Part shown: one piece after another, positions 47,750 through 61,561 of the stretch
How the letters are laid out: each line of letters begins with the position of its first letter
How positions within the stretch are numbered: the first letter of the stretch is position 1
Source of the DNA: Combretum micranthum
Taxonomy: Eukaryota; Streptophyta; Magnoliopsida; Myrtales; Combretaceae
Assembly (NCBI GenBank): GCA_024138025.1
Contig: JAMXBD010002218.1
Location: 124,001 to 188,000, forward strand
Length of the DNA: 64,000 bases
Direction of reading: 5' to 3'
Notes under the pieces: generated by a model
The model's database searches: none
What the model saw: only the letters and a program-made list of their open reading frames with translations
What the model was told of the DNA's origin: nothing
Program-made: the position numbers and the translations under genes

Positions 47750-48626
47750 ATAACTTTCATAATCTTAACAATCGATGATCGATAATAAATCAATTGTTAC
47801 TATGACACCTAAGATTTTATTATTATAAACTTAGTAATTAGAAAAAAAAATCCTACACTCATTAAATAATGATACCACGGTTTTCGAACTATCCCAAATA
47901 TTTAAAACCATAAAGTAGCCTAAGAAAAGTTACGATCATCAATAAACAAGACAAATAAATTTAAGGCAATAAAAGACAAGATTTCATGAGTCGAGTCGAT
48001 GACTCCATAAATAATCATAGTTGGCCTTAGATTTCAATTACAATAAAAGACAATTAATTTTTAGAACTTATTGGTTATAAAAATATTGTTTAAAGATGAA
48101 TCACTAAGATTACAAAATATACGATAGGATCAAAACAAATCAATATCTAAGAATCTATACTTCAAGTAAATACTTGGATTACACCAACATCTTAGTTAGA
48201 AAATTTTAAATCTATGGAGACTAAAATCCTAATTTGACCTCGTAATCCCCAATAATTTTTATACTAGTGAAATGACTAAAATAGCAAATGTATGATAGAT
48301 GATGGATTAATAAACCTGTAAAAAACCTTAGTTAGAAACTTTGAATAATAGTGAGCTTGTTTAGAACTTAAAACGTGAATAAAAATTTCTTAGCTCTTAA
48401 AAAATACCAAAGATAAGATTTAATGACTTGAGTCGAAAACTCAAGATTTAATTAAAAGTGGCCCTAGATTTCAAATATATTAAAAGACAATTTATTGATA
48501 GAGCCTATTGGCTATGAAACGATAACTTAAAAATGAATTGCTAAGATTATAAACATGCAATGGGAAACGAAAATAGATCTATAACTAAGAATCTAGACCC
48601 TAAATAAAAATTTGGATTACACCATA
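47750..48626 (+). repeat. Tandem duplication inside LTR A, unit about 438 bp
   Basis: Segments ending GGATTACACCA at 48176 and 48614 share an ordered series: AAGA.AAGATTT.ATGA.T.GAGTCGA, TTGGCCTTAGATTTCAA, ATTGCTAAGATTAT and ATCTAAGAATCTA. LTR C has essentially one and a half of the same units, so the array differs between copies. Confidence 0.65.
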
Positions 48627-48977
48627 ATTTTTATAAGGACCCAGACCCACCGCATATATATAAAACCAAAGAATCTAGTTCCTCAACTATATATAACTGC
48701 AGTATTATATGTAAGGTTGTCTATAAAAAATGGTTTAAGTAATTATTTGTCTAAATCTCTTATAAGAACAATTTCATGAGCTTCACAATATAGAACTTCA
48801 TATATACTTAATACACATGTATACATAGAGATATTACAAACAAAGGCTTGTAAACAAGCATTTACAAAAGATAGATATATTAGTTAAAAAAAATTTTAAT
48901 AACTATTACATATATTCCCTAAAAGATTCTATCCTATACTATTACAAAAAGATTCCACTAAAGCCATGGTCGAGTCT

Positions 48978-49060
48978 CTAATCCTCCCAATTATCCAAAA
49001 AATCCTCAAAATCGGTTCCATATCCCATCCCAACATAGAACTCATCTTCATCGTTAACAC
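48978..49060 (-). other. Short acidic terminal exon inside LTR B
   Basis: The acceptor CTTTTATAG is followed by a frame reading GVNDEDEFYVGMGYGTDFED then FLDNWED and a stop. It matches the LTR F exon in the pattern GYG.DFE.FL..W.D-stop. A donor-like AAG|GTAAGTTT lies upstream on the same strand near 50706-50698. Confidence 0.5.
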
Positions 49061-51188
49061 CTATAAAAGATAAAATATGAGCCAAAGGTTCAGTACATAA
49101 GTAACGAAAACACATACGAATGGGATACAAGCTTAGACTATATGCAAACGCATCAAGCAACAATTTATTTTATATTCCTTAAGTTAGCCAAATAGTATAG
49201 GAGTGTTCAAACTCGGAACAAATAGGGAATCTGGGGTTCCTGAGTAATAGTAGACGCTTAGGGGGTTGATATAGGCAATTCGACTACCTATATCTCTTAA
49301 TGATATATCTAATAAAGATTAATAGTCTCATCCAAGGTTCTCAACCATTACTTATCTTTACTAAACTTAATTCATAATATCATTTAGTTCAACCGGTCCC
49401 ATAAATGTGAACTAAATCATATTATTTCATTTTAAGAGTAAGCAAACGTTATACTAATACCAATAACCCCATCAACTACCCCGCCGTACCACTTATAAAT
49501 TGTTAAATCTTGACAGGGGTGGTCTAAGCACCTAAACAACCACTTCAAACAAAGCTTAAGTTATCTTGAATTAAAGTTAAAGTTAAGATATGCCTATAAT
49601 AGGCAAGCAATCAATCATGTTATTGCGTACCTATGCTATACCGAGGATCAATGAAAGCACTCAACTAAGGATTAACAACTGTAGCAAGAAATTCATTTCA
49701 TATCAAAATCACTAATTCTCATTTGAATATTTGTCACAAATAGTTACTAGGTACTAAATAGTCATTAAATTCAAATGAAGTCATATAATAACATAACTTA
49801 GTTTTTATACCCATAATAGATTCATATAAGCTTTTTAAATAATCACAAACTAGGAAACAAATAAGGAAAAACATATAAAGTAATAAAATTATTTCATACA
49901 AAAATTATTATTATTTTTTTATAAAAAGGGTACGTACTGTCATGCCCATATGAGGCTGTTTGAAGGATCGTATGGATCATATGGGGCCATTTGGGGGTTA
50001 TATAATTTTAGAACAAAATCAGTAAACCAAACACCCCTCCAAATAGGCCTATACACAAAGCTATTTCAACCAAGGAAATTTACCTAAAATGGTTAGAGAG
50101 CAACACCCCTCCAAACGAGCATGTATGCAAGGCTATTTGGCCTAGGAAAGCTCACGAAACTCATCCGAGAGCGCAACACACCTTCCCACAGGCCGTTTTG
50201 GGGGCCTTTACACCATAAACTCCCCAAACACCCCTCCAAAAGGGTCATTTGATAGGGCATTTGGAATTTTTCGTGCTTCCCCTATTTTAAGCTCAATTTT
50301 ACATATATTCACTTCTATAACCTTACTTTAAGCTCTATACAAAGTTCATATGCTATACCACATGCATTTAAACACTCAAAACACACATGAACTTCCCATT
50401 CCCAAATCAAACAACTCTCAACATCATTCAACACCAATCAACTCCTCCATCTCTAAACTTACCAACTTAACATACACAAAACAACTTCAACACTCATCAT
50501 AACTCATTAAACTCCAACTCTTCAACTCAAAACAACATTAAGGCTTACAACAACCTATCTACTACCACTTCAAGTATCCAAAAGCATTCATAAACAACTC
50601 AACATATCAATACTACTTGTGATCTACCAAGAAGCTGATTTTTGACAAAAAATTCATGAAATAAAAGGCTATAAATCATCTCAAAAAGACATGTAAACTT
50701 ACCTTAAACTTGAGATGATGAGTGGGAGCGAATTCCTAGTGAATTGAGCGAGGAAACTTGATTAAAATTGTTGGGAAAATAAGCTTGAATTTTCCCACGA
50801 ATTTTGGTATGTGTTGGCTTTGTTATTTGGACAAAAATGAGTTGATATTTATCCTTTATCTATTGACTTTGGAGTAGCTACTATAAAGAGAAAAAGGCTT
50901 GGGTTTTTGGGCCAAAATTTTCTTGTTTTTGGGCTTGGTTTGGACTAAAATATGCTATGTTTGGCTTGGGTTTGGTTTTGACTTTGGTTTTATCTTTTTT
51001 TTAAGAAACTTAATTTTTTTTTAACAAGCACATAAACAACAACAAACACCAATATCTATTACACTGACATATTATATTAATATCAATATCAATATCAACT
51101 TATATTAACACAAACATTAGCATGTATTTATATTAACACAAACTTATATACTATACTTTAAATTTTTATTATAACATGCAAAATTCAT

Positions 51189-51190
<2 letters not shown>

Positions 51191-51240
<50 letters not shown>
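51191..51240. repeat. Microsatellite (AC)20(AT)5 in LTR B
   Basis: A perfect AC run of 40 bases is followed by AT repeats close to the promoter-side end of LTR B. Confidence 0.95.
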
Positions 51241-51241
<1 letters not shown>

Positions 51242-54200
51242 CATATATAATACGAATGTTGACTGTTTCAATTTTAGTTAAAAAATTTGGAGTCTATAGG
51301 TGCTAAAATTCTAAATTTAGTCTATCGAGCCTAAAAACCTTAATCGCGTAGGATAAAACTCTAAAAATACTCACTTGTGTAAACTTTAAACTAAAGATTT
51401 GAACTTAAAAATAATCTAAGAATAATATTGGGACTTTAGATGAGCTTTTAGAGATAAAACCCCTATATAATTGACATAAATATACACATATAGTCTAGTA
51501 AACTACGAAAAAACTTAGAAATTTAATTGTATAAGTAATCTTTCTTTCTCATTACATATATATACGGTGAAAATTTGAAGCTAGAAGTTGACCATAAGCT
51601 CTTGAGGAATTCCACCATCAATTGTGTCTACAAGTTGGAACCAGTTACAAATTTTTGTCAAATTGAAAATGACATTCAACAAATGATAAGCCTCTAAATG
51701 CCCTAGACATTAAATGAGTAGAGATGACTCATTTTTCTTGTTGAGGTCGGCTCTTCCTTTTGCATTTGCACACATAAGGCAACATTTGACACATGAATTA
51801 CTTGTAGGAAACGACACTTTCACCCTTTTGCTTAGCGTAATTCACAGCTGGAAATCAAAACAGCACATTACAAATTTTTCTTTCTTTTTTTTAAGTCATA
51901 AACCCCTAGAATATGCTAGGCTTGGATTAGTCAAACAAGTTGATTCAACTTGCAAATTTTTGCTAACAAGATTTTCCATGAATAAACAAACAAAACAATT
52001 ACAACTCCAAATATCAAAACCGTAACCCACTTTTCTTACTTCTATTTAAGTCAAATTTGAGAAATTAACAACATCACTTCCTTTCTTACATGAACCGTAA
52101 ATTTCATTCCCTTAATCAAGACAAACACATATAAAACAAAGTCCCACTTTTCTTCACAAACTCAAAACCATAAGCAATACTTCCCTTTTAGAATAAACAC
52201 AAAACAACACTTTTCCTAACATATTCAAACCATACCCCACTTCATGAAATAAACCAAAATGCAATGAAAGACCACTACCTAAACGATACCTTCCATCGTG
52301 ATCTTCAAAGGAAAAGCCTTTATGAGCCTTAAAACAAATTCAAGGTCAAGAATCTAATTCAAAAAGTTAAGAAAAAGTCCTACTTAAGTTAGGATATGCT
52401 AGGAACATTTAGAACTTACATTCTTTTTTTCTAAACACTAGGGGTTGGTTTATATTAAGGGGAAGAATTTGCCACTTTGTCCTCTATCCAAATAAGGTAG
52501 TATCTACCCTATCTTATGGTTACATTCCCTTTATGCATAGAAACTTAGGAAAAATATGAATTGAGATGCCTTTAATATACAATATGTGTCGGTTTTCTTA
52601 TAGGTTGTAGATGATAATATTAGACTCATATAACTTCATTTGAATCATATTTTAACCTAGCTAAATAATTCATGTAGTAGCAAATGCCATGGAAAGTTAG
52701 CATGTACATTTAGGACAATAAGCCCTAGAATTCAGTTCATATAGGAAATGGATCCTACTATGCATATACTATAAAAAAAGGTTTCCTATACTTGATAGGA
52801 TACACCTATGACATGGTTTATAATGTTAAAAAAAAATCCTAGAAACCCTACAAGGAATCCTAGCTCTATCGCTATAACATGAATCACATCATATAAGTAA
52901 GGAAATTCACAAAATATTTCTGCACACCCCCCAACACAGGCCATGTAGGTAGGCTAGGTAGGTAGAGAACAAAATGTTCATCCCTCCCTCCAGCATAGGC
53001 TGTGCAAACTGGCGGGGAAGGAAATAGAGGGTCATCTCTCCCTCCAGCACAACCGTGCAGCCCTATACAAACCCTGGAACTTCATTCTCCCTTCCTTTAC
53101 AACACATAACAAATATAAATAGAAGTAGAAATAAGAAATAAATAAACTAAAACAACTCTAAGGATGAAAACCTAAAAGTATCGACCATCTATGTATTTCT
53201 ACGACCAAAACATATTTAAATGAATAATGAGATCTATATGAATTTATAAATATATTAGAAAGATAAATATGAAATTAGGTTATAGAATACGACCCTATAA
53301 ATAATAGAAATTTCAACTTACATAGATAGATTTAGTTGACAAACAAAGTAACCAATAATTAAAAATTTTGCTATCAACATAGGCACTAAAGAATGTAAAT
53401 TCTAGTTGAATCTAAAGCCTATGATAGAAAATCACCCTAAATATAAGTACAAACATAAATTAGAATCAAGAGAAACACAATGAAAATAAGAAATAAATGG
53501 TAAAAGAACCATATAGATAACAAAAACTTAGTGGCAAGGTTATTAAGCGAAATAAAACTCAAAATGTCTTATTGTACCTATCGATATTCATAGAATAAAT
53601 AAAATCTATAAATTGAATAAATTAGGTTAACCATCGTATGGTGCTCGAAACATGCTTTCCAATGCCCATTTATATATAAAAATCTGAATTAACATGAATA
53701 GTATAGGCTTAATTGAAGATTATATGATAAAAACTAGTATTTGAAGCCATTTAGATCACCTTTTGTAAGAAAAACCCAAAACTATGAATTTATATTAAGA
53801 CTAGAAAATAAAAAATTTATTGAGTTTAAATATGGCCTATACTTAACCTAATAAAGATATAGGATAGTTAATCATGTGATTAAATTAAAAAAAATGTACA
53901 TATAAATTTGCATATGTATGTCACAACATGTATACATAATCAGGAATTTCTAGAATAAACTTGATATAATTCAAGTTTTATTTTGTGTAATATGATAATA
54001 TGGTTTAGAATTAATACATCTAGCCCAAGAACCACTCACATAAATATAAATATGAGTCTCAACATTTATAGAACATTAAGTTACAAAGTTTAAATTAATA
54101 TAAGCCATGGACACCTTGGGTAATATGACCAAAATAATAAAAGATATATATACACCTAAATTAAGATTAAGAGAAGCCAAATGAAAATAAATTATAGAAT

Positions 54201-55466
54201 AGATTTTGGCCAAATGTTGATCAAAGGACTTAAAATAAGTTTAATCACTAAAACCTAATGGTAGATACATAAAACAAAACAATAGATTGGAATAAGGATT
54301 AAAAATACAACACAAGAATAATAGGTGTCATAAAGACACCTTTTGGATCCTTAATGTGATGTCGATGGAAATATATGAAATAAAAGATTAAACTAAACAA
54401 TTGCAAACGATGTTCGATAAGCTTTCCAACATCTATTCATATGCTAAAATCAGAATTAAAGTGAATATAATACGCCTAAATTAAATTTACATGATAAACA
54501 TTGATACCTATGACCTTTAGGAAGACTACTCTTACATAAAATAAGTTTACACTAATTTTGTGACTTTACTGGAGAAAATTAATCCTTATAAGATTAGAAA
54601 CTCCTACTAGATAAACAAAATGGGTAAGAGTTATACAACTTAAATTTAAGACACAAAATGCATAATAGGAAGCATTATATAAATAACAAGTATTATAATG
54701 AATATATGTTATCTAATTTCATAGGAGAAATAGATTAGTTCTTGGACTTTAGAGTAGCATATTATGATGATTTAGAAAGGATAACGGGTGAGTAAATTTG
54801 ATCTTATCACATAATTTGTGCTTGTAGTATAGTTGTATACATAATAATGTATTAATGCTATTATGCATATGTAGGGTTGGGTATCTCGCATGATACTTAG
54901 TGTATGTTTGGTTGACAAAATATTATATTGAAAGCGATAAATACTTTGCATGATAATTAATGTATGGAGCATATTAATGTTTGTCTGTGAATTGTATGAT
55001 CACTTAAGAACATGATTTAATATTATTCAACTAAATAATGAACTGATAACACATCGCACGACAGCATAACTTGCATTAAAATGGCATTCATGGCACATAT
55101 TAATACTCGATTCTATGGTAATGCCAAATTATTTTCAATGAATCTATCTCTTCAAAAGGTTACCATAGTATTGTCACTCTGTAGGAACAAAGTAGACAAA
55201 GGTCGTCGCCTGAGTCAGTATTAGGTTTAGGATATTAATACTTAGTGGAATTCTGAGGTTTTACAACAAAGTTGAGATTAGGCTACATATTTATAATAGT
55301 AAATAAACTAAAGAGCTTCTCCTTCCATAGTTCTTTGTCTCTTCTGGATGCGAATTACTTGATCTCATCCTTCAACCCACAAGAAAAAGGCATAAATCTC
55401 CATTGGTTTGGATTCCAATCATCTAAACTATGCATACCTCATATGGTTTATCATTGCATTACATAT

Positions 55467-55495
55467 TGTTGGTCCCGAAAAGATAACCAAGAAGG

Positions 55496-55542
<47 letters not shown>

Positions 55543-57103
55543 GGGGTGTTGGTGTGAATTGGTTATAAAATTTACACCACTTGGTTATTCAACTAACATG
55601 GCTTTGAAACTTTCTTAAAACAATAAACTTAACAAATAAAAACTTTGAACAATAATTCGGATCAAAATAATTTGCTTAAGCTCACGAAAAATCAAATATC
55701 AATTCGAAACTTTTTACTCCCATAAACATTCTGACTAACTCTCTGATTAAGAAAATATAAGTGAGTTACTCTCTGATCAATCTTCTGAGCATATATCACA
55801 GTTATAAACAACAAATAAAATTGAACGAATTTAAAGAGAGACAAGGGAGTAGAGAGTGCAAAGTCGAATTATAGAGGTTCCGCCTTGAACTCTTAATATA
55901 CTCAATGTGTTCCACTATCCAATCAAATCAATAAAGTTACAAGATGTTCTTGCCAATTCTCTTTGGCTACAATTCACTCAGCTTGATTCTCCTAAGCAAT
56001 CAATCTACTGAGCCTACTTGTAACTCTCAATCTCTCATCAAATGAATACATCTAGATCAAAGGAAATAAAGTATGGGTCCTCAAAATTTTCGAACAAAAG
56101 AAGATAAATGGAATGATAGTAAATTTGCTCAAATCTAAGGAAATTCGTGGCTCTTTGTTTTCTCTTGTTTTTCACGTGATTGTGCTTGCTTTTCTCTGTC
56201 TTGGGTAGGTATACTTATCCTTGTATCTCCAACGGCTAGGAAATCAATTGGATAAACTTTGCTCCTCATTTTGTGCGTAATATTAGCTCATCTTTTTCTC
56301 AAAAACTGCAAATTTTGAATAACTTGAGATCTTGTTGTCGTTATCTCGAAATTCTTGTTCCAATGGATAAGTTTAAATCTCCAACAACTTGTATAATTAT
56401 CTTGAACTTGAAATTCGAATTTGAAATCACCGTTGTTGATATATTCCTTCATCTGGTACTATTCATGCAACAAAAAGATCGAGTTTTCCATAAATTTTGA
56501 CTTCATTATATAGACAAATAACCATCAGATAAAGTCCTTGCATGTTTGGATCATGTCTTCCATATCCCAAATAAAAACTTGAATAAACTATTGAAAATGG
56601 AACCTTGTAAGTCACGTAGTTTTTCCTTGCTGTCAAAACAGAATTTTCTAAAAAAATGAACTTTAATCCAACGAAATTTGAATCCCCATGGATATTGAAC
56701 CAACTTTGTGGAACACATTGAGTATATTACCCAAATATACTCAACATTGGAGATGGGTCTTTAAAATATCAAATCCATAAAGAAAAATTCGAATCTAGAG
56801 CTCACTGTTCGTGTTTAGTAACTTTTTTAAAAAAGTTGCAAGTCACCTTCTAACGAACCTTCTGATAGTTTAAAAAGCTAGCGAAGTGCCTTCTGATTAA
56901 CCTTATGACAGCTCATTTGTTCTTGAAATCTTCTCCAAACACTTTCTAAAGTATTCTTTGCATAGAGCCTCTTTTGAAATCATTCTCTTAAGACATTGTA
57001 AACCACTTTAAATATATTGAATCCTTGCACACTTAATGAATATGTTAGTAATTACTTACTCGTTTTTGTTGTCATCAAAATCATCATTTGAGAGAAACCA
57101 ACA
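55467..57103 (-). mobile_element. Solo LTR D, 1637 bp, Sirevirus-like, nested in LTR A
   Basis: On the minus strand it starts TGTTGGTTTCTCTCAAATG and continues GATTTTGATGACAACAAAAA, matching the start of the 3' LTR at 14134. It ends TTTCGGGACCAACA. CATAT is repeated exactly at 55462-55466 and 57104-57108. On the plus strand it includes TAGAGGTTCCGCCTTGAACT, a stretch I know from Sirevirus-type LTRs. No internal domain is present. Confidence 0.87.
55497..55541 (+). repeat. Homopolymer of 45 G
   Basis: A pure run of G from 55497 to 55541, then A and GGGG. It lies near the 3' end of LTR D (a C run in the LTR sense strand). The plus-strand frame across it encodes only poly-glycine and is not a gene. 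Length may be inflated or collapsed by sequencing. Confidence 0.95.
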
Positions 57104-57600
57104 CATATGCCTGTTAATTAAACTTGTTTGTTATTGCTTGATATGTGGTCTGATCGAGTTATTTCATTAAACTGTGGTTTCACTCACCGCTCAATAGTTT
57201 TTATGCATGACCAGTGCTTGCTAGGATTGGTTTAAGAATGTGTGAGAGTACCCCTTCATCTGACATCTTGAAAATAGAAAAGTTAGGTTATATGCATGAT
57301 GAACGTAGATTATGTAATAATCAAATCATGTAGCTGTTGAAGTCTTTTTAAATAAGTTTAAACCTAATTTTTATTATTTGGTAGGGGATACCGATTCTCT
57401 ACGATCTTGGTAGAATGTGGAAAATCGAATTCCTTAGTAAATTTAAATGAATATATTATGTATGATTAAATTATGTGAAGTAAGTAAATAAGATAGAGTC
57501 TTCTAATCTTCGGCTTGCAAAACGATTCTCAAATTAAGGGTGTACATATTGTATGATAACTTTAGAACAATCCTACTATGTCTCATTTTGAGGCATAACA

Positions 57601-58735
57601 AAGAAAATATAGGCAGCCATTAAATTTTACATCCATTTTTCTCTTTATAATTATTTACATATCTATAAATACTATATTGAAATTAATTAAAATAAACTAA
57701 TAAGGATTTTATACAAGGATGTTTTTAGAATTTACTTAAACCATGCAATTTTTGTGGACAGTTATTTAAAGTAACTATCATTACTCCAAAATCACTTACT
57801 TCAATATATCTTTATTTATATATGTGTGTATATTTGTCTATGTATATATCTATCTATATTTATACTATTAAGAGAATGTGTATAGTTTTGTTCTCCATAC
57901 TTCTTTAGAATTACTTATATGTCACCCAAACCAATAACTAATTTATGGGAGGAACTTTTTGGAATTTAGTTAAAAGATGCAATCATTTGATATTTTTGGT
58001 GCAGTTAATACTATGAAAGTATAACATAAGTGTCTTATTTTCTTATTTTTATATACAAGTGCGCATTTGATGGTATCTCTATAAAGGAAAAGAAGATATT
58101 AATGATGTTTTTATTGCATTTATACGAATTTAGATCGAGCGGAATGTACATCTTGTTCTACTAGGTTTGTGCACAACACGATGCAGTTTGATGGAAAAAG
58201 CTAAACCACTTAACATTTTTTTTCAACCACAATTATTTTATTACTCATTTTCACTACTTTTCTTTGTGTTTATACAATCACTTTAGATCTATTTGATATA
58301 TTCTGTGATTACTTGGTCTAAATTGAATTTTAACTTTTGATTACTTTATCATCTCCACTAAAATAATACAAATATTTTTCTATTGATATAGAAGGATATC
58401 TATTCCATAACCTTGTTAAAATGCAACATAATTAAAAAACTACTACTGCTATGACATATCATTACCATAATAGTTGAAAATTCAGAGCGGACCCAAAACA
58501 ACCAAAAGATTAAAGTAAAGAGAAAAAGGTCTCGTGCTTTTTGACCCCTTAGTATAAATTATGATAATCAAACATTTTAAGAACAACAAATAAAAAGAAA
58601 TCAATATAGAAACATCTTTTTGATAAGAAAGAATATGCGTAGGGCACCAACTTATAGAAAATATTAGATAAAATAAAGAAGGAGAAATTAAGCACGCCTA
58701 AAGGCAATAGATTTAAATAAGAATCCTAAAGAATA
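57601..58735 (+). repeat. Right part of duplicated block P2
   Basis: Continues the match to P1 (23015-24190) after LTR A, including the GGGAGGAACT.TTTGGAATT stretch (23314 and 57947) and the TATAAAGGAAAAGAAGATAT stretch (23462 and 58079). Confidence 0.78.
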
Positions 58736-60177
58736 TATAAATAATTGTACAAAGAAGAATTCTTACAGGTCTAAATTTCATTAGATAATAGCAAATTAAA
58801 ATTTATCTAAATATAGCTAAATTAATCTGTTGTAAGTAAAGAACTAAAATTAAGCCCATTTTAAATTTTAAATAAAACAAACGTAATATAAATTTTAATT
58901 GGCTCATATATATACATATATATAACTTTAAGCCCAAAATAATTGAAGGGCTCATAACAATTAATAAAATACAATGTTCACACTAGTTACTATATGACCC
59001 GATGTAATCCCCCAAATTTTACGTAACCTGATTATAACAAATACTAAAATTGCAATATTTAATTATTTAGAATGTTTGAAACAAGTAGTAAAAATCACTC
59101 CAAATTTTTCTCGATTTAAAAATATTCAAGTATGAATGAATTTGATTATAATTAGAAATATTAAAATCGTTACCAATAAAACTTTTCGAAATACAAACTG
59201 TAACAAATATGATCTCAAATAATTTATAAAACAATGATAAACCAATTGTTAATATAAATTATTGAATCCTTTTTCCTTAAGCTCAATAAATAATGAAATA
59301 ATAGTGTTCAAACTATTTTCGATCGGTTAACAATATTAAGTGGCATTAGACAAAAATATGTTGTTATTGACAAATTAATATAAATAACTCCTATACAGTA
59401 AAACATGATATTTGATAAAATGATCAATAGCCCAACAAGAAATCATAATTAACCTTAATTCTAAATCACAATAACAAACGATTAAATTTTTAGAACCTAC
59501 AAGATATAAAATTATAGACTAAAGACAAATCACTAGAATTATAAAAGATACGATAAGATCACAAATAGATCAATATCTAAGAATTTAGATCTTAAATAAA
59601 CATTTAAATTACACTAATTTTCTAATTAAAAGATTTAGAGATGTTAGAAATTAAAAATCCTGAGTTGCCAATGTAACCTTCAATAATTTCATAACTAGAA
59701 AATAAACAACTTAGCAAATGTGAAACTAATACCAAATATATGATTCAACAAAAATCTCAAGATAAATCTATGAGTTGTAATAAACTCATTCCTAGTTTGA
59801 AAAACCCGAATAAAATTTCCTTAGCCTTAATAGATATCAAAAACAAGATTTCATATCTTGAACTGATAATTCAAGATACAACTAGAAGTAGTCATAAATT
59901 CCAAACCTGTTGTTATACTTGTTAGAAAATTCTGAATTCATTAAGACTTGGCTCCTAATTTAATTTACTGAACTTGAAAAATTTAATCACGTAGGTTAAA
60001 AATGCTAAAAATACTTAATTGTGTAAACTTCAAACTAAAAATGTGAATTAAAAATAATTTATAGTTTCTATAGTAACTTAGATAATTTTATTTCGAGATA
60101 ACTTGTACATAGTGAATATAAACATACGTATATAAATTAATATTGGCTAAATTATTTTAGTTAACTATTAATTAGAT

Positions 60178-60222
60178 GAGATGATGATGATGATGATGAT
60201 GATAAATAAATAAATAAATAAA
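60178..60222. repeat. Microsatellite (GAT)n(AAAT)n in LTR C
   Basis: About eight to nine GAT units pass into four to five AAAT units. Confidence 0.9.
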
Positions 60223-61561
60223 ATAAAAACGGAACAGAATTGGAAGTCACAAACAAATTCTTCATGCAGGAATTAAGGTTTCTTCGTAAAACAGGGGAAT
60301 GAAATAAAAATCAAATCGGTCAAATCCCTCAAGCTGGAATCATGTTACAATTAAAAAACTTCGGCTGAATTCACGGACAGAGGATGTGCAAGCTAGAATT
60401 CACCATGCAAGGACTGCAGCATTTTCACATGCCAGAACAGAGTCTCCAGAAGCTACGTTGTGCTGCAAAAATTTCCGAGCAAGAAACAAGAGGAGCCAGC
60501 TGCAGCAAATGTGAACTACGCTGGAATTGGACGCAGCAGAAGACCGGTGCAGTTGTCCCACACGCTGCAGTTTACTCACGCACAAGCACACGGGCAGTGC
60601 TGCTTGGACTCCACACACACGATAGCTCCAGCGGCAAAGCAATGCTCGGGTGAAGAAAAAAACAAAGCAGCAGCAAAACAGTGGACAGTGGAGCAATGCA
60701 AATTTTGGCTGCTGCAGGGTAGGAATCCACGTGCAGCCAAACAACAATTACTCGCTGAAATAGAGGAGTCTTCCCGCTGAAGTCAAGTGCAAATCTGTGG
60801 GTATATTGTTGTAGTCTTCTGTTCGTGTGATGTTGCTGAAGTCGGTTGCAACATTTGAGTTCACACTGCATGGAAATCTCGGCTGCAGTAGGGAAGTTCT
60901 TGTCCAACACTTGAGCCAACTTGAACACAAAATTCCAAAATGAAAATGACATTTCATCTAATCCAAGAGCTCCACATGCAATCTTCATTAAATGACTTGT
61001 GTTGCAGCTGTATAATGGTTGCAAATTGGCTTCAAATTCTTCCGTAAAACAGCTGCAATTTAGCTTGAAGATCCCATAAAAACATACTACACACATGCAA
61101 TTCCAGCTTTGATTTGGAAAAATTTTAGACTTAGTTTGAGCTAATATTTTTGACCAAATAAACACCAATAATAAACCTTCAAATGTCCACATCAAACACC
61201 AATTATTGGGTAGAAAACAACAAGAGAAATCTGATGAAAAATCCATGCAAACCAAGGTGGAAAAACAACAAATAAACTACAGCAGAAAAAGTAGAGATTG
61301 GCCTATGTTTTCACACGATTTTGACCCAATTTTTCTCGCAACTTGAGCCCCTATTTTACACACATAAAAAACTTTAATTAACTACCAAACAAACACAATA
61401 AATGCCCTCTAAACTCAACCACAAATTTGTCAAAATAAATTCAAAAATCATTATCCAAAATAGCCAAAATCGTACCCAAAAATCCTAGCTGTAATTTGCA
61501 AGTTTTTCAAGCCCAAAACACTCTTTTTAGCCTCCTAACTTAAGCCTAATCTTAGTACATA

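Larger units (their letters stand above)
48632..51270 (-). mobile_element. Solo LTR B, 2639 bp, nested in LTR A
   Basis: On the minus strand it runs from TGAAACAGTCAACATTCG to GGGTCTGGGTCCTTATA (terminal CA changed to TA). ATTTT is repeated exactly at 48627-48631 and 51271-51275. Removing it rejoins LTR A sequence. Orientation follows from homology with LTR F and a shared short terminal exon. Three ACACCCCTCCAAA subrepeats lie at about 50030, 50104 and 50230. No gag or pol. The family looks like Gypsy; clade not determined. Confidence 0.88.
47556..57600 (+). mobile_element. Solo LTR A, about 10 kb including two nested solo LTRs
   Basis: It begins TGTAATCCCCCAAATTTTAC, the same start as LTR C, and ends GAGGCATAACA at 57600. 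AAGAG (47551-47555) and AAGAA (57601-57605) form a 4-of-5 target duplication, and block P2 is continuous across it when compared with P1 near 23015. Without nested LTRs B and D and their duplications it is about 5.8 kb. The segment GGGGATACCGATTCTCTACG near 57387 is shared with C', and 54715-54790 with LTR C 63345-63420. The middle (51.6-53.1 kb) is poorly matched to C and may contain another unrecognised insertion. No gag or pol. Confidence 0.78.

Noticed and set aside
55272..55568. Plus-strand frame ending in poly-glycine
   Set aside because: The glycine run is just the 45-G homopolymer; the frame crosses the LTR A/LTR D boundary.
60572..61255. A 227-residue minus-strand open frame
   Set aside because: It lies in LTR C; the matching part of C' does not keep the frame or residues, and no domain is recognisable.
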